Of a stretch of DNA of 64,000 nt, positions 17,107 to 27,330 are shown piece after piece. The first letter of the stretch is position 1, and the number at the start of each line of letters is the position of its first letter. The notes beneath the pieces were generated by a model. That model was not told the DNA's origin, did no database searches, and saw only the letters and a list, made by a program, of their open reading frames with translations. Where the stretch lies: contig NZ_JABAOB010000002.1 of NCBI RefSeq assembly GCF_012726295.1, forward strand, positions 620,001 to 684,000, in the 5' to 3' direction. A program made the translations under genes and the position numbers. The DNA is from Chitinophaga sp. Ak27 (GTDB lineage Bacteria > Bacteroidota > Bacteroidia > Chitinophagales > Chitinophagaceae).

Positions 17107-17670
17107 AGCCTATATTGATATTGTAAGAGGGAAGGCCGAAAGATATTCCTACGTAGCCCAGCCACGGACGAGGGGTTCAAAGACGCAATAGGGCCATCTC
17201 TGCAATAGTTACTGTAAAAGAAATAGGAGACACCATTTTTCATAAGACAACATTTATGGATAATACAGCCAGTATACTCATGCACTGTAAGAAATCAGAG
17301 AACGGGAAAGGCAGCAGCATGGCTTCGCCAAAGACAAGCTGTGCATGTCGGTTTAGCCAGGACAATAAATTCAGATAATTGCAACAATGCAAAAAACTGG
17401 CATTAACACATGGGTGTTTATAATGAAAAGGGCTGTGGGTTTTGGTTATATGAGGTTTAAAGTGTCATACAAGAATGCTATGATTAAATACTTACATTGG
17501 GTCATTAAAATAAGGCTGATAGATTTTTGACGATCGGTGATAGCCGAAGCTATTAAAAAATAATTAATCTTCAAATTTTTTTTAAAAATAGTGAGTTATG
17601 CTAACTGTTATTATGTACCTGGTGGTAGGCGCTGAAGATAAAGATGAGGTGTATGTTTGAGAAAATTTGA
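17107..17670. other. Intergenic region upstream of the tyrosinase operon
   Basis: About 560 bases, becoming AT-rich towards 17580, with no supported gene. It must contain the promoter of the tyrosinase unit. I see no clear operator. Confidence 0.4.
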
Positions 17671-17763
17671 GAGATTTAATTATTTTGGTGACGTAGATAT
17701 TTTAGAACAGAACATCATCTCTGCTGCATGCTAAATATCCACGTCACTGAATAATTAGATCTC
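17671..17763. repeat. Long imperfect inverted repeat
   Basis: Arms 17671-17705 and 17731-17763 pair over about 33 positions with a few mismatches, around a 25-base centre. Shared blocks are GAGAT, TAATTATT, GTGACGT and GATATTT. It lies just after the stop of the CxxCH gene (minus strand), where it may end transcription. Its length and lack of a U tract also fit a small MITE-like element. Confidence 0.7.
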
Positions 17764-17778
17764 TAAATATCAACGTAT

Positions 17779-19293
17779 TCATTTTTTCTTTCCTGCTTTC
17801 TCCAGCTTTTCAAATGAAGCTATATACGCTTTCAATTTATCGTCTGTTCTATCGATATCTGGTACTTTATCCGGCTGATTAGAAGTCGCATCCATCAGGA
17901 AAGAGAAATCAGCCCCTATTCCCTGGGCAGCACCATGGCAGCCCTGACAGCCTCCCATACTGTAATGTTTTCCATTTATGAAAACATTATGACGTCCATC
18001 ATGAGGGTGTTTGAAGCCGCTTCCTCTGAAATCTCCCAGTGTTCGATCTGATTCTATGACATAGTTAGCCAGGTAGAAGCTGAATGAAGTGCTGTCATTA
18101 GTAGGCATGCCCTGCACACCTACCAGGCGGTAATTTAACCAGATGGATTTTGGATTTTTTTTCCTTAGTTGATCCTGTACATATTTGGTGGAAGCATCTG
18201 CCACAACTGATATTGGATGAAAACGATCGTACCGCTGTGGTGTAGGGTTGCCTTTTTTGGGCAACTCTATGTAACCCATGCTATCCTTTTTAACATCTAC
18301 ATGTTCAAAGGTAGCAAAGGTGAAAGCAGGGTAGTTAGCCAGTTTATGGATGATATGAATGCCTATTAGCCCGTATGTTTTGTTTACGGAAACCGTTTTA
18401 CCTGTTTGTGGATCCTTTTCATAGACAATTACTTTCCGGGTAAAATGTGTATTTTCTTCTGCGTCATTGGTCATCTCTCTCCAGGCGCTCTTTACCTCCA
18501 GCGCCCCGGTATATTTACCAAAACGTGTATCAGGATCCTTAGCGTTTCCACACGGCAGGCAGAATATACCCGGAGGGCAATTACAATTGCCGCCTGTATA
18601 CTTACCACCTGGATAATCTTTTGGATTATAATATGCTGAATCCTTTGCGATATTGCTGGCAGTTCTATTTACCGCAGCTATTAAAGATGCCTCATCAGGA
18701 TAATTCTTACGCTTATAATCATATTCATCCCGGTTCACTTTTGCTTCATACAATACCTGATATTGAGTATTGTACTGGTTTACTTTTGCATACAGGTCAC
18801 AGGAGCCAATTTCATTGTTCTCGTCCAGGTTATTGAATAAAGTGGTATCAACACTATTATCCTTGCGGGGAATATATTTTTCATAATCATACCTGGGAAC
18901 CTTATCGAAAGGGAGCGTATTCCCATGATTAGGTCTCAGCTCAACACGATGAGCATAGGTTTCCCATACCACAGGATCATTCATCGGATAAGCGCTTTGG
19001 TCGCTATATGTCCATTGCGGATCCGCATATCCTCTATATACGTGCGTATTTTTCTTATAACTTGATTTCCAATTCAGCGCAAAAAACTCATTCCACGCAA
19101 AGCTGCATAAAGCGGCAGAATCAGCGTATTGACTCAGCGTATTGGGAACGGTTGAGTCGAATGTTATATTGAAACTAAACTGGTCCACTTTTCCATGCAC
19201 TGCCGCAGCCCTGGTGGGCGACTGCTTAAAAAAAACGATCAGGGATGCCCCTGCTGCAATACCGGCGGTAATAATGAGGAGTGCTTTTTTCAT
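17779..19293 (-). CDS. Exported protein with a CxxCH haem-type motif
   Basis: A 504-residue protein with an N-terminal hydrophobic signal (MKKALLIITAGIAAGASLIV). Near the C-terminus, about residue 449, is GGCQGCHGAAQG, a CxxCH motif of the type that binds haem c. A second Cys group (CNCPPGIFCLPCG) lies mid-protein. The body shows ALCSFAWNEFFALNWKSS and no catalytic motif I know. It may be a periplasmic c-type cytochrome or oxidoreductase. The ATG at 19293 is chosen because it begins a typical signal peptide; an upstream start at 19329 adds 12 unlikely residues. It could work with the tyrosinase genes on the same strand, but 670 bases separate them. Confidence 0.65.
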   Translation of the reverse strand: MKKALLIITAGIAAGASLIVFFKQSPTRAAAVHGKVDQFSFNITFDSTVPNTLSQYADSAALCSFAWNEFFALNWKSSYKKNTHVYRGYADPQWTYSDQSAYPMNDPVVWETYAHRVELRPNHGNTLPFDKVPRYDYEKYIPRKDNSVDTTLFNNLDENNEIGSCDLYAKVNQYNTQYQVLYEAKVNRDEYDYKRKNYPDEASLIAAVNRTASNIAKDSAYYNPKDYPGGKYTGGNCNCPPGIFCLPCGNAKDPDTRFGKYTGALEVKSAWREMTNDAEENTHFTRKVIVYEKDPQTGKTVSVNKTYGLIGIHIIHKLANYPAFTFATFEHVDVKKDSMGYIELPKKGNPTPQRYDRFHPISVVADASTKYVQDQLRKKNPKSIWLNYRLVGVQGMPTNDSTSFSFYLANYVIESDRTLGDFRGSGFKHPHDGRHNVFINGKHYSMGGCQGCHGAAQGIGADFSFLMDATSNQPDKVPDIDRTDDKLKAYIASFEKLEKAGKKK

Positions 19294-20175
19294 AAGCTGA
19301 AGTGTTTGATAAATGGATAGAATAAACATTTTCTGTTGAAGAAATGAAATGACAAATCAGGCAGAAAGTACAATGCTTTCTGGCTTAGTCAGGACAAAAA
19401 AAATAGGTAATATGAGCACGTATCAAGTACTGAGGTTAAAGGTTATCTGAGGATTAAATTAAATGTTGTAACGGGTAACGTACTGTTGAGTCTTATTAAA
19501 CAGGGCGGATAGTTCTGAATAATGATTATCTAATGTATTTAAAAAAATCCAAAAATCAAATTTTTTCCATGCTACTACAAAGAAGCGATCTGAAAAAACG
19601 GGGACGGCTTCTTTTTCATTTTTATAATGATTCTGTTATTTTCGTTTTTAAAGAAGAAGGTTTAAAAGGGTTTTATGCTGTTTTCTTTCTAAAATTGTGT
19701 ACCATTGCCAACAATCCTATTTCGATAGTTACTTTACTCAACCCTCTCAGTTTAGGTCCTTTAAGCCATGATTGTGCTTGATACTGTCAGCAAAGGATTT
19801 AAGTGGAATTTGATAGCCATTTCAAACCTAAGCTCGTATTCACCTATAAGCACTGCATGACCAGGTACTAATGGCCATTGAAAAAATGCCGGAAGTCGGT
19901 AGGCTTACACATCCGCGTCAACGATAAACAATTATTCGTTTTTTGCCTTTTCCTGGTATTTTTTTGATCTGGTCCCCTTACCCGCAGAAAATAATGCGTC
20001 TTTGTCTATAACTTTAAAGCCAAGGTAGAACAATCAAATTGATGGATGTATTACATTATTTCCACAGTAGCTACTGTAACTTCCTTTATGAATCCTTAAT
20101 TAGAAACTGGCTACTATTGCCAATGTGGGCTACCAGGAAGGTGTTCCGCTATTTATAGTTTTAAAACAGCATACA
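19294..20175. other. Intergenic region with short coding-like fragments
   Basis: About 880 bases between divergent genes. On the minus strand, two short frames read like protein: one ends SKKYQEKAKNE at a stop at 19932-19934, the other contains PLVPGHAVLIGEYELRFEMA (about 19760-19870). Neither has a start. They may be remnants of a lost gene. Promoters for both flanking genes should lie here, but I cannot place them. Confidence 0.3.
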
Positions 20176-22413
20176 GTGAATATAAGAATTTGGGCGATCA
20201 TACTGACCGGAGGATTTGTTACTCAATCTGCTTTTGCACAGGTACCAACGTACACCTTGGATGCAAGTAATGTTAAAATTGAAACACCAATTGACATTGA
20301 AATGAATGGGGCGGACAATAAAGGAATTGTTATTGGCGCAAATAATAAATATTTCACCAGGAATGGAGAACCTTGGTATCCTTTGATGGGCGAAATGCAC
20401 TATAATAGGGTGCCGCCGGAAAACTGGGAAGAAGAAATCTTGAAAATGAAGGCCGCTAATCTTTCTATTATTGCCACGTATGTTTTTTGGAATGAGCACG
20501 AAACGGAGCCTGGTAAATGGAATTGGCAATACGGTCGCAACCTGCGGCATTTTATTCAGCTCTGTGCTAAGCACGGTATGTATGTATGGTTGCGCATCGG
20601 CCCATGGAGCCATGGGGAGCAACTATACGGCGGATTCCCGGAGTGGATTGAAAAAATGAAAGAGAAAAGGAGCAACGCACCAGCGTACCTGGCAAAGGCA
20701 AAGGTCCTGTATGACCAGATTGCCGATCAAACGAAGGCCTTGTATTATTCCGACGGGGGACCTGTTATCGGAATACAGCTGGAAAATGAATATGCCACCG
20801 GGCAACAACAGCACATATCAGCATTGAAGAAAATGGCCGTTGAATCAGGTATTCATCCCGTATTCTGGTCAGTGACCTCCAATTCACTAATAGATGAAAC
20901 CAAAACGGAGGTAATTCCTTTGCAAGGTTCCTACCCATATCGTGGCTGGGAAAGAGCTGGTGGAGGACCTACAAAGGATTTCCTCTATGGCGATGATCAG
21001 TGGATTATGACCGGTGCATTTGGAAAAGTTTACTACAACATCAATAAATATCCAAAAGGGTTGTGCGAACAAGGATGTGGTAGTCAAATGACCGATAACA
21101 ACCGGTTTGTGGTAGAACCCTGGGTGGTCGAAGCGCACCTCCAAAATCAAATAGGCCGCGGCATGAATATGATCGGTTACTACATGTTTAGAGGCGGCAC
21201 CCAAACAGCCGGCCTTGAAGAGCCGGGATATCCACGTAGTTATGATTTTCAGGCGCCCATCTCCGAATTTGGGTTATTGCGCCCCTCATACCGGTATTTG
21301 AAAATTCTCCACAATTTCATACGGGACTTTGGTAGTGACCTCGCAGCTATGCAGGTGATTCTGCCTGAAGATCCGGTAACAAATGAGCGTGATACTACTC
21401 GGCTGAGGTATGCAGCCCGAGTGAAAAATAACGGTGGATTCCTCTTCCTGTGCAATACGCAGGTAAGAGTGCATATGCCCGACAAGCGGGTAAAACTCCG
21501 CGTCAAAACAGCTGATGGAATTATTGAGTTCCCGGAAATCCTGATCAAAGGCCAGACCGCCCCGATTCTTCCGTTTAACCTGAATATTGCAGGCGTGAAT
21601 TTAAGATATGCCACTGCACAACCTTTTGCCAAAATTGATGGGAAAGATACGACCACTGTGTTCTTCCAGGAGCTCCCTGGGGTCAAAGCAGAGCTGGCAT
21701 TTTCAGGCGATGATAATGTCAGTGCCGTCGGCTGGCATAGGGATAAGAATCGACGCTTGATGATATTAAAGACTGGTTCTGGTAAAACGGCCATCTTGAA
21801 AAAGTCGGATGGGCATGTTGTACAACTGGTTTGCCTGTCCCGGGAAGATGCGGAAAATAGCTGGCGTTTCTCGCTTCATGGAACTGAATACCTGGCCATC
21901 ACAGCTGCGGACATGCTGAATACGGAAAACAATACAGAGCTCCGGCAACTGGGTAACACGCATTTTAAAGTGGACGTATTTCCTACCGCTGCTTTTACAG
22001 GAAACACATCAAGGAGTGGAATATTCGAACGTTATGAGTTTACTGCGAAAACAGTTGATCCAGGTATCCAGGTAACAGCTGAAGCCCGTGGGAATTCAGT
22101 GATTACTTTACCAGAATCCTTAAATCCTGTAACCAGTGACCTGATCGCCAATGTAGATTATGCGGGCGGTGCATGCGAATTATTGATTAACGGGAAGGTG
22201 GCTACAGATAATTTATTTAACGGCGATGGCAGCTGGCAGATTGGATTGAAACAGTTTCTTGGCCAAAGGACAGCCACATTAAATGTGAAACCATGGACAG
22301 ATAATATAACCGGCGTGCTGGCTAAAAGGGTAGCGAACATTACGAAAAGTGCACCATCGATACAAAAGGTAACAATAGTGCCTCAGTATAAATATCAACT
22401 GCATTCCAGGTAG
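20176..22413 (+). CDS. GH35 family beta-galactosidase, secreted
   Basis: A 745-residue enzyme with signal peptide MNIRIWAIILTGGFVTQSAFA when read from the GTG at 20176, which I prefer to the GTG at 20125. The (beta/alpha)8 domain starts at PWYPLMGEMHYNRVPPENWE and carries LSIIATYVFWNEHE. The acid/base Glu is about E205 in IGIQLENEYATG. The nucleophile is probably E298 in KGLCEQGCGSQ, followed by MIGYYMFRGGTQ. The C-terminal 300 residues are beta-rich accessory domains. It would release terminal beta-galactose from plant polysaccharides. Its nearest neighbours do not form a polysaccharide-utilisation locus, so it looks isolated. Confidence 0.88.
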   Translation: MNIRIWAIILTGGFVTQSAFAQVPTYTLDASNVKIETPIDIEMNGADNKGIVIGANNKYFTRNGEPWYPLMGEMHYNRVPPENWEEEILKMKAANLSIIATYVFWNEHETEPGKWNWQYGRNLRHFIQLCAKHGMYVWLRIGPWSHGEQLYGGFPEWIEKMKEKRSNAPAYLAKAKVLYDQIADQTKALYYSDGGPVIGIQLENEYATGQQQHISALKKMAVESGIHPVFWSVTSNSLIDETKTEVIPLQGSYPYRGWERAGGGPTKDFLYGDDQWIMTGAFGKVYYNINKYPKGLCEQGCGSQMTDNNRFVVEPWVVEAHLQNQIGRGMNMIGYYMFRGGTQTAGLEEPGYPRSYDFQAPISEFGLLRPSYRYLKILHNFIRDFGSDLAAMQVILPEDPVTNERDTTRLRYAARVKNNGGFLFLCNTQVRVHMPDKRVKLRVKTADGIIEFPEILIKGQTAPILPFNLNIAGVNLRYATAQPFAKIDGKDTTTVFFQELPGVKAELAFSGDDNVSAVGWHRDKNRRLMILKTGSGKTAILKKSDGHVVQLVCLSREDAENSWRFSLHGTEYLAITAADMLNTENNTELRQLGNTHFKVDVFPTAAFTGNTSRSGIFERYEFTAKTVDPGIQVTAEARGNSVITLPESLNPVTSDLIANVDYAGGACELLINGKVATDNLFNGDGSWQIGLKQFLGQRTATLNVKPWTDNITGVLAKRVANITKSAPSIQKVTIVPQYKYQLHSR

Positions 22414-22443
22414 AATGGGAATTCCCGAGAACTTTGGATTTTG

Positions 22444-23244
22444 TTACTCACTCAACATATAATCAAAAATCGGCGCACATTTCTCTTTGCATGGCTTATA
22501 GTAGGCGCCGTGTTTCCAGGTGTTAGATTTGGGTGACAAGCCCCACCAGAATTCGGCTAAAGCCAATGGTTCCATTTGGTGATGAAAGGCATACTGGAGT
22601 AGTTTGGGGCCTGCACATTCTCCGGCTCCGGCGGGTGGCTGTCTGTAGCCGTGGGTGGTGAAAATATCTACCATATTTTTTACGCGGCCAGCCTTATTGC
22701 GGAAGTTATATTGCTTGTGGAGTTTTTTTTGCAACGCGATGGAATGTGTTTTACGTAATTCCTTCAACTGTGTGATCGCTGCCTGGTGGAAAATGGCATC
22801 TTCTTGCACTAGCGCGGCAATTTTACCATTGATGGCTGATAAACGGATCATGCCAGTGTTCAAAAAGCTGCCGGCTTTAAGTCCGTCGAAAACGGGGCTT
22901 ACAAATTTGTCATGATGATTTCCATTGGCCAGCTTACCTGAAAATGCCGACAGGTATCCCAGTGTGCCGTCGTTGGCCCGTACTACCAATATGCCGAACA
23001 TTTTGCCAATAACGGCGCCGGCGCCATTGCTGTCTAACCCGAAGTTGTGTTTCCATTCATGTTGCCCGGCAAGGTGTTGTTGCAATGCGGTCACGGCAAT
23101 TTCGCAAAGTGGATGGAGCACATCATCCGGGTGAAAGGTGAGCGCTTTCGCCATGAATTGGGCGGCATCCTGATCCTCAAACCTGCAGAAGGCATTACCT
23201 GGCGCTGGCAAGGTTTGGGGGCATTCATCTCTGGTATCGGTCAT
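22444..23244 (-). CDS. RluA-type protein lacking its pseudouridine-synthase domain
   Basis: The protein matches the N-terminal half of Bacteroidota RluA-family pseudouridine synthases of about 550 residues: HPLCEIAVTALQQHLAGQHE, GKMFGILVVRANDGTLGYLS, RQPPAGAGECAGPKLLQYA and LALAEFWWGLSPKS in order, ending KEKCAPIFDYMLSE. It stops exactly where the catalytic domain normally begins, so the RluA motif with the catalytic Asp is absent. It is either a C-terminally deleted gene or a free-standing accessory domain. The start at 23244 is chosen; an in-frame ATG at 23340 would add 32 residues. Confidence 0.75.
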   Translation of the reverse strand: MTDTRDECPQTLPAPGNAFCRFEDQDAAQFMAKALTFHPDDVLHPLCEIAVTALQQHLAGQHEWKHNFGLDSNGAGAVIGKMFGILVVRANDGTLGYLSAFSGKLANGNHHDKFVSPVFDGLKAGSFLNTGMIRLSAINGKIAALVQEDAIFHQAAITQLKELRKTHSIALQKKLHKQYNFRNKAGRVKNMVDIFTTHGYRQPPAGAGECAGPKLLQYAFHHQMEPLALAEFWWGLSPKSNTWKHGAYYKPCKEKCAPIFDYMLSE

Positions 23245-23468
23245 ATTCACATTGGTCGCATCTTCTGCCCGGCCATGAAAATGGGCGGCGATTGGCGGAC
23301 GCAAAGGTACATTATTTAAGGCAACATATAAGCTATGCAAGAGGTAATTTCGTCCGTCTCAATCATCCTGTTTTTTGCAGCAGTTTGATTTAGTATTATT
23401 GCAGCTTGGCGACAATATGGTCTGCAAGATTTTCATCCCTGTTGAAGAGGACAATTGCTCCAGGATAT

Positions 23469-25697
23469 TCAGACGCCCAACTCCAATTGATTCTTAACCA
23501 GGTTAAAATAGTCTCCTTTTGCATTAACCAAACGGTCATGACTTCCCTGCTCTACAATAACCCCTTTGTTTAATACGATGATTTGATCCGCATTTTTTAC
23601 CGTACTTAAGCGGTGGGCTATAATTAGCACCGTTTTTCCTTCAAAAAAACTGTTTAGGTTTTCCATGATCTGCTTTTCATTGTTGGCGTCCAGGCTACTG
23701 GTGGCCTCATCAAATAAAAGGAATGCAGGATCCTTGTATACAGCCCGGGCTATTAACAATCGCTGTTTTTGACCTCCGCTTAACTGGATACCCACGGAGC
23801 CAACTTTGGTATTGTATCTCATCGGCAGGTCGGAGATGAACTCATGGATGCACGCAATTTTTGCAGCGTGCATCACTCTTTCACGATCGATATCAGCATC
23901 GGCAATGGCAATATTTTCGGCAATGGTACCGGCGAAAATATGCCCGTCCTGAAGTACAATACCACACTTTTGCCGCCAGTCTTCACTGTCAATGGCGGAA
24001 AGATCGTTGTCATTGACCAGTATAGAACCAGTATGAGGCGCATAGTAAGAAAGCAGTAGTTTTAAAAGAGTCGTTTTCCCACTGCCGCTGGCGCCTACAA
24101 TGGCTGTGATTTTATTCCTGGGGATGGAGAACGAAATGTCCTTTAATACAAATGGACTGAAGGAACCGGGGTATTTAAACGTAACATTGTTAACCGATAT
24201 ACTTTTTATATCAGTAGTATATATAGGTTCCGTAAGATCTTCATTCTCATTTTTTTCTAAATAAACGTCATTAATTCTTTTCTGAGCTATATCTGCATCC
24301 TGTGCTTCTCGGAGATAGTTAACAAGGTTGGAAACCGGATAGGCTAATTGTCCTAAAATGTAGGATATACTTAATAATGCGCCGATAGTCAGCTGTCCTT
24401 TTATAATCAGGAAGGCACAAAATGCGATGGCGATCAGCTCTTTTAGTTTTGAAAAGAAAGATACGCCGATATTCTGATAGATGTTCAGGAAGAATGATCG
24501 TAGCTGCAGGTCATTTAATTTTTTCTGAATGTCCGAAAGCTTTGAGATCATCGTGTGTTGCGCATTATTTATTTTGATTTCGGGCATATTCATAATGAAC
24601 TCATAGAGGCTATTGGTGTTTTCCGTTTGCCGCAGCAAAATAGAATATTCCAGCACCTTTCTGATTTTCAGGAAAAAATGAACCCATGTGACTGAAATAA
24701 TGCTTAATCCAAAAAAGACACAGAAGATATATTTATTGATGTTGAACAGGATGATGCTGAACGCCATAATATTCATAAGGCTTAAGAATATCTCAATGCC
24801 TCTCCAGGTAACGAATGTCTGGATTTTGTTTTGATCCCCTAAACGCTGTAGGGTATCGGTGTTCATTCTGGTGTCAAAGTATTTTATAGGAAGCTTCATT
24901 AATTTATGCAGAAACTTCTCTTTCAGTAATACGCTAAGCTCAAAGTTCAGCTTGGTGAGAATCAGGTCGCTGAATATCTGTGATACAAAATTTCCCAGGA
25001 AAAGCGCCAGCTGTGCCAGCAATAATGCCCACACAATGGATAGCGACTTTGAAACAATGCCCTTGTCTATTGTTTGCTGAAAGATAATCGGAATCGCCCA
25101 GTTGGCTACTAATCCAATTATCATCATGAGCAAGGAAAAGATATATTGCCGCTTATTGTTAAGGATAAAACTGCGGATAAATCTGATAAATTCCTCTTTA
25201 TAGACTTTTATTCTTTTAGAAGGCTGATATTCAACATTATTATCGGAAGAAGGTTGTAACAGGATGGCTATTCCCTTATTATTGGCACCCATCCAGGCTT
25301 TGGAAATGGTTTCCTTATCCAGCTGTATTTTTCCATAGCTGGGATCTGCCAGGAAATATTTAATGCTACCGTTTTTAGATGCAGCAACATCATAAAGTAC
25401 AACGAAGTGGCTCTGTCGCCAGAATAGAATTAATGGTAATGGTGCTTCTGCTAATTCTTCAGGTGTTAATTTAACACCATTAGCTTCAAAACCAATTATC
25501 CTTGACCCTTTCAACATGTCCTGAACAGACACACCCATCCGGGTGACAGAGCATACCTGTTTTATATCCTTGACTGAATATTTACGCTTATAGTAGGCGC
25601 ATACCATTGCCAGGCAGGCCGGTCCGCAGTCAGAGCTATCTAATTGCGAAATGAACTTAAACTTTCTCCGCTGATACCCTGTTAACAATTTCATCAA
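23469..25697 (-). CDS. C39 peptidase-containing ABC exporter (RiPP cluster 2)
   Basis: A 742-residue homologue of the exporter at 11256. C24 in SSDCGPACLAM and the histidine in SHFVVLYD mark the C39 peptidase. The transmembrane domain lies at about 175-480. GASGSGKTT, LSGGQKQR, FLLFDEATSSLD and IAHRLS mark the ATPase. It would cleave and export the Cys-rich peptide encoded upstream. The start overlaps the radical SAM gene by 41 bases, so the two are co-translated. No HlyD gene accompanies it, unlike cluster 1. Confidence 0.93.
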   Translation of the reverse strand: MMKLLTGYQRRKFKFISQLDSSDCGPACLAMVCAYYKRKYSVKDIKQVCSVTRMGVSVQDMLKGSRIIGFEANGVKLTPEELAEAPLPLILFWRQSHFVVLYDVAASKNGSIKYFLADPSYGKIQLDKETISKAWMGANNKGIAILLQPSSDNNVEYQPSKRIKVYKEEFIRFIRSFILNNKRQYIFSLLMMIIGLVANWAIPIIFQQTIDKGIVSKSLSIVWALLLAQLALFLGNFVSQIFSDLILTKLNFELSVLLKEKFLHKLMKLPIKYFDTRMNTDTLQRLGDQNKIQTFVTWRGIEIFLSLMNIMAFSIILFNINKYIFCVFFGLSIISVTWVHFFLKIRKVLEYSILLRQTENTNSLYEFIMNMPEIKINNAQHTMISKLSDIQKKLNDLQLRSFFLNIYQNIGVSFFSKLKELIAIAFCAFLIIKGQLTIGALLSISYILGQLAYPVSNLVNYLREAQDADIAQKRINDVYLEKNENEDLTEPIYTTDIKSISVNNVTFKYPGSFSPFVLKDISFSIPRNKITAIVGASGSGKTTLLKLLLSYYAPHTGSILVNDNDLSAIDSEDWRQKCGIVLQDGHIFAGTIAENIAIADADIDRERVMHAAKIACIHEFISDLPMRYNTKVGSVGIQLSGGQKQRLLIARAVYKDPAFLLFDEATSSLDANNEKQIMENLNSFFEGKTVLIIAHRLSTVKNADQIIVLNKGVIVEQGSHDRLVNAKGDYFNLVKNQLELGV

Positions 25698-26982
25698 CCT
25701 TGGTTTTTATGATACGCATTTTTTCATTTTCATCCCCGGAATGCACACAGTATTCTGACCCTGATTCAAAATGTTCCATTGCATGCTGAGAACAACCTCC
25801 ATTACATAATGGCATAATTTTGCAGCTTAGGCAGGGCTTATTCTTGAACTTTATATTCATTCTTCTTTCCAGGTAGTCATTTTCCCATACAAGTGTACCG
25901 TCGGAATCCAGGTATCCCGCTCTTTTGGCGGTTGTGAAATCTCTGGCGGTACATTTAAAAAGATCTCCATTATAGTTGATTACGGCGCTGTTACGTTTAT
26001 CTGCATAACAAGATTCCCTCACGCTATTGGGAGAGTATTTACTTGAAACCTTTACACCCATTTCCTGTATTTTACCCACATTATTATCCAATACCAGGAA
26101 AGTATTGTCAATCGCGTCGTTTTGCCATACACGATGATAGTCCATCATCAGGAATTGCTGCCGTAGCTCATAAGGGATGCTGTCAAATTCCTGTGCAATC
26201 AGATGTGATCCTTCAATATTCATGTCTGTATAGTTTATCCGCAAGCGAACAAAGAATTTATTCGAGATAAGCAGCTTAACGTTTTCGATTATCTTGTCAT
26301 AAGATCCTTTGTTGGCGCTCACGAATCTTACCAGGTCATGCTTTTCTTTATACCCATCCAGTGTTATCTGAAGGGTACAGGAAATATTATTATTGTTAAA
26401 ATAGTCTATAAACTCCTGGTTGATTAGATAGCCATTGGTGGTAAAAGAAATGCCGGTTTGCAGGTTGTTTTTTCTGCATTCCCGGATGTAGGTATCAATA
26501 AGAGGAACAACTTCTTTCTGAAAGTATAATAGTGGCTCTCCTCCGAAGAAAGCAAGCTGAAAGTAATTCATGCCCTCCTGGTTGGCAGTTTGGGTAATGA
26601 AGGCATTAATCCTGTCAATCATTTCAGGGGTGAGGCGGGAGTTCTTTACATGAGTTTCATAGCAATACCAGCATTTAAAGTTGCAGTTCATACTGGGATT
26701 AATCGTTAAGATAAAGCTATCAGGGTTTTCATCAATTGATTTGGATAGCTGTTTTACCTTTTCTATTTCATCTACATCATTGTCAACAAGAAATGCTTTT
26801 TTTACCAGGTACTCATAAAATGAGGGGTGTACGTGCTGCAATTCATCTACACCCTCGTGGATAGCGGCCTGCAATATATCTTTCAAATCAGTGTCCAGGA
26901 ATATCACCTTCTGAGCGAAAGCGTTATACAAAGCAAATTTTCCTGAATACGGGATAATTGAATTGAATTGGCTGAATTTCAT
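25657..26982 (-). CDS. Radical SAM/SPASM peptide-modifying enzyme
   Basis: A 441-residue enzyme. C100, C104 and C107 in MNCNFKCWYCYETH form the CxxxCxxC site for the SAM-cleaving [4Fe-4S] cluster. LAFFGGEPLLYF is the GGE motif. The C-terminal SPASM domain has CYADKRNSAVINYNGDLFKC and CLSCKIMPLCNGGCSQH. Such enzymes make thioether or carbon-carbon links in precursor peptides, and the Cys-rich substrate next door favours thioether chemistry. The ATG at 26982 has AGGA eight bases upstream; an ATG at 27018 is less likely. Confidence 0.92.
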   Translation of the reverse strand: MKFSQFNSIIPYSGKFALYNAFAQKVIFLDTDLKDILQAAIHEGVDELQHVHPSFYEYLVKKAFLVDNDVDEIEKVKQLSKSIDENPDSFILTINPSMNCNFKCWYCYETHVKNSRLTPEMIDRINAFITQTANQEGMNYFQLAFFGGEPLLYFQKEVVPLIDTYIRECRKNNLQTGISFTTNGYLINQEFIDYFNNNNISCTLQITLDGYKEKHDLVRFVSANKGSYDKIIENVKLLISNKFFVRLRINYTDMNIEGSHLIAQEFDSIPYELRQQFLMMDYHRVWQNDAIDNTFLVLDNNVGKIQEMGVKVSSKYSPNSVRESCYADKRNSAVINYNGDLFKCTARDFTTAKRAGYLDSDGTLVWENDYLERRMNIKFKNKPCLSCKIMPLCNGGCSQHAMEHFESGSEYCVHSGDENEKMRIIKTKVDEIVNRVSAEKV

Positions 26983-27058
26983 ATATTCCTGTTTTGCCCG
27001 GTTGGAAATGGAGGGCAATGATCTGCCTCATAGCTAAGCGATCATTGCCCCCTTTGTA

Positions 27059-27256
27059 TTATAGACTCTTTTGTGCCTGTGTAGGAGGCTTCTGGCTGCA
27101 TCCAGCTGCGCAGTTACCGCCATAGCAGTTGTTAGCTCCGATTTGAGCCAGGTCTTCTCCATCAAAAGCTTCGGAGAATCCGCTTACCAGTTTACCTTCT
27201 GCATCTTCAGAAAGAGATTCAAACCTTTCGAGATTAAGTTTTTTGTTTTCTTTCAT
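27059..27256 (-). CDS. Cys-rich RiPP precursor (cluster 2)
   Basis: A 65-residue peptide. The leader-like part (KKLNLERFESLSEDAEGKLV) resembles Bacteroidota rSAM-modified precursor leaders. The C-terminal part carries three Cys and several Gly in NNCYGGNCAAGCSQKPP. It lies 76 bases upstream of the radical SAM gene and on the same strand. No clean GG precedes the core; cleavage could occur near DLAQIGA or within GFSEAFDG. The ATG at 27256 is used because it begins the conserved leader. Confidence 0.85.
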   Translation of the reverse strand: MKENKKLNLERFESLSEDAEGKLVSGFSEAFDGEDLAQIGANNCYGGNCAAGCSQKPPTQAQKSL

Positions 27257-27330
27257 AAAAACTGTTTTTAATATCCCTACTCTATTTAACACAGGCTTTT
27301 CGGGGTGCGCCTCTTTTATGCATAAAATAT

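Noticed and set aside
19533..19781. 82-codon plus-strand ORF in the gap before the GH35 gene
   Set aside because: AT-rich low-complexity translation with many Phe, Leu and Lys and no homologue I recognise; likely chance.
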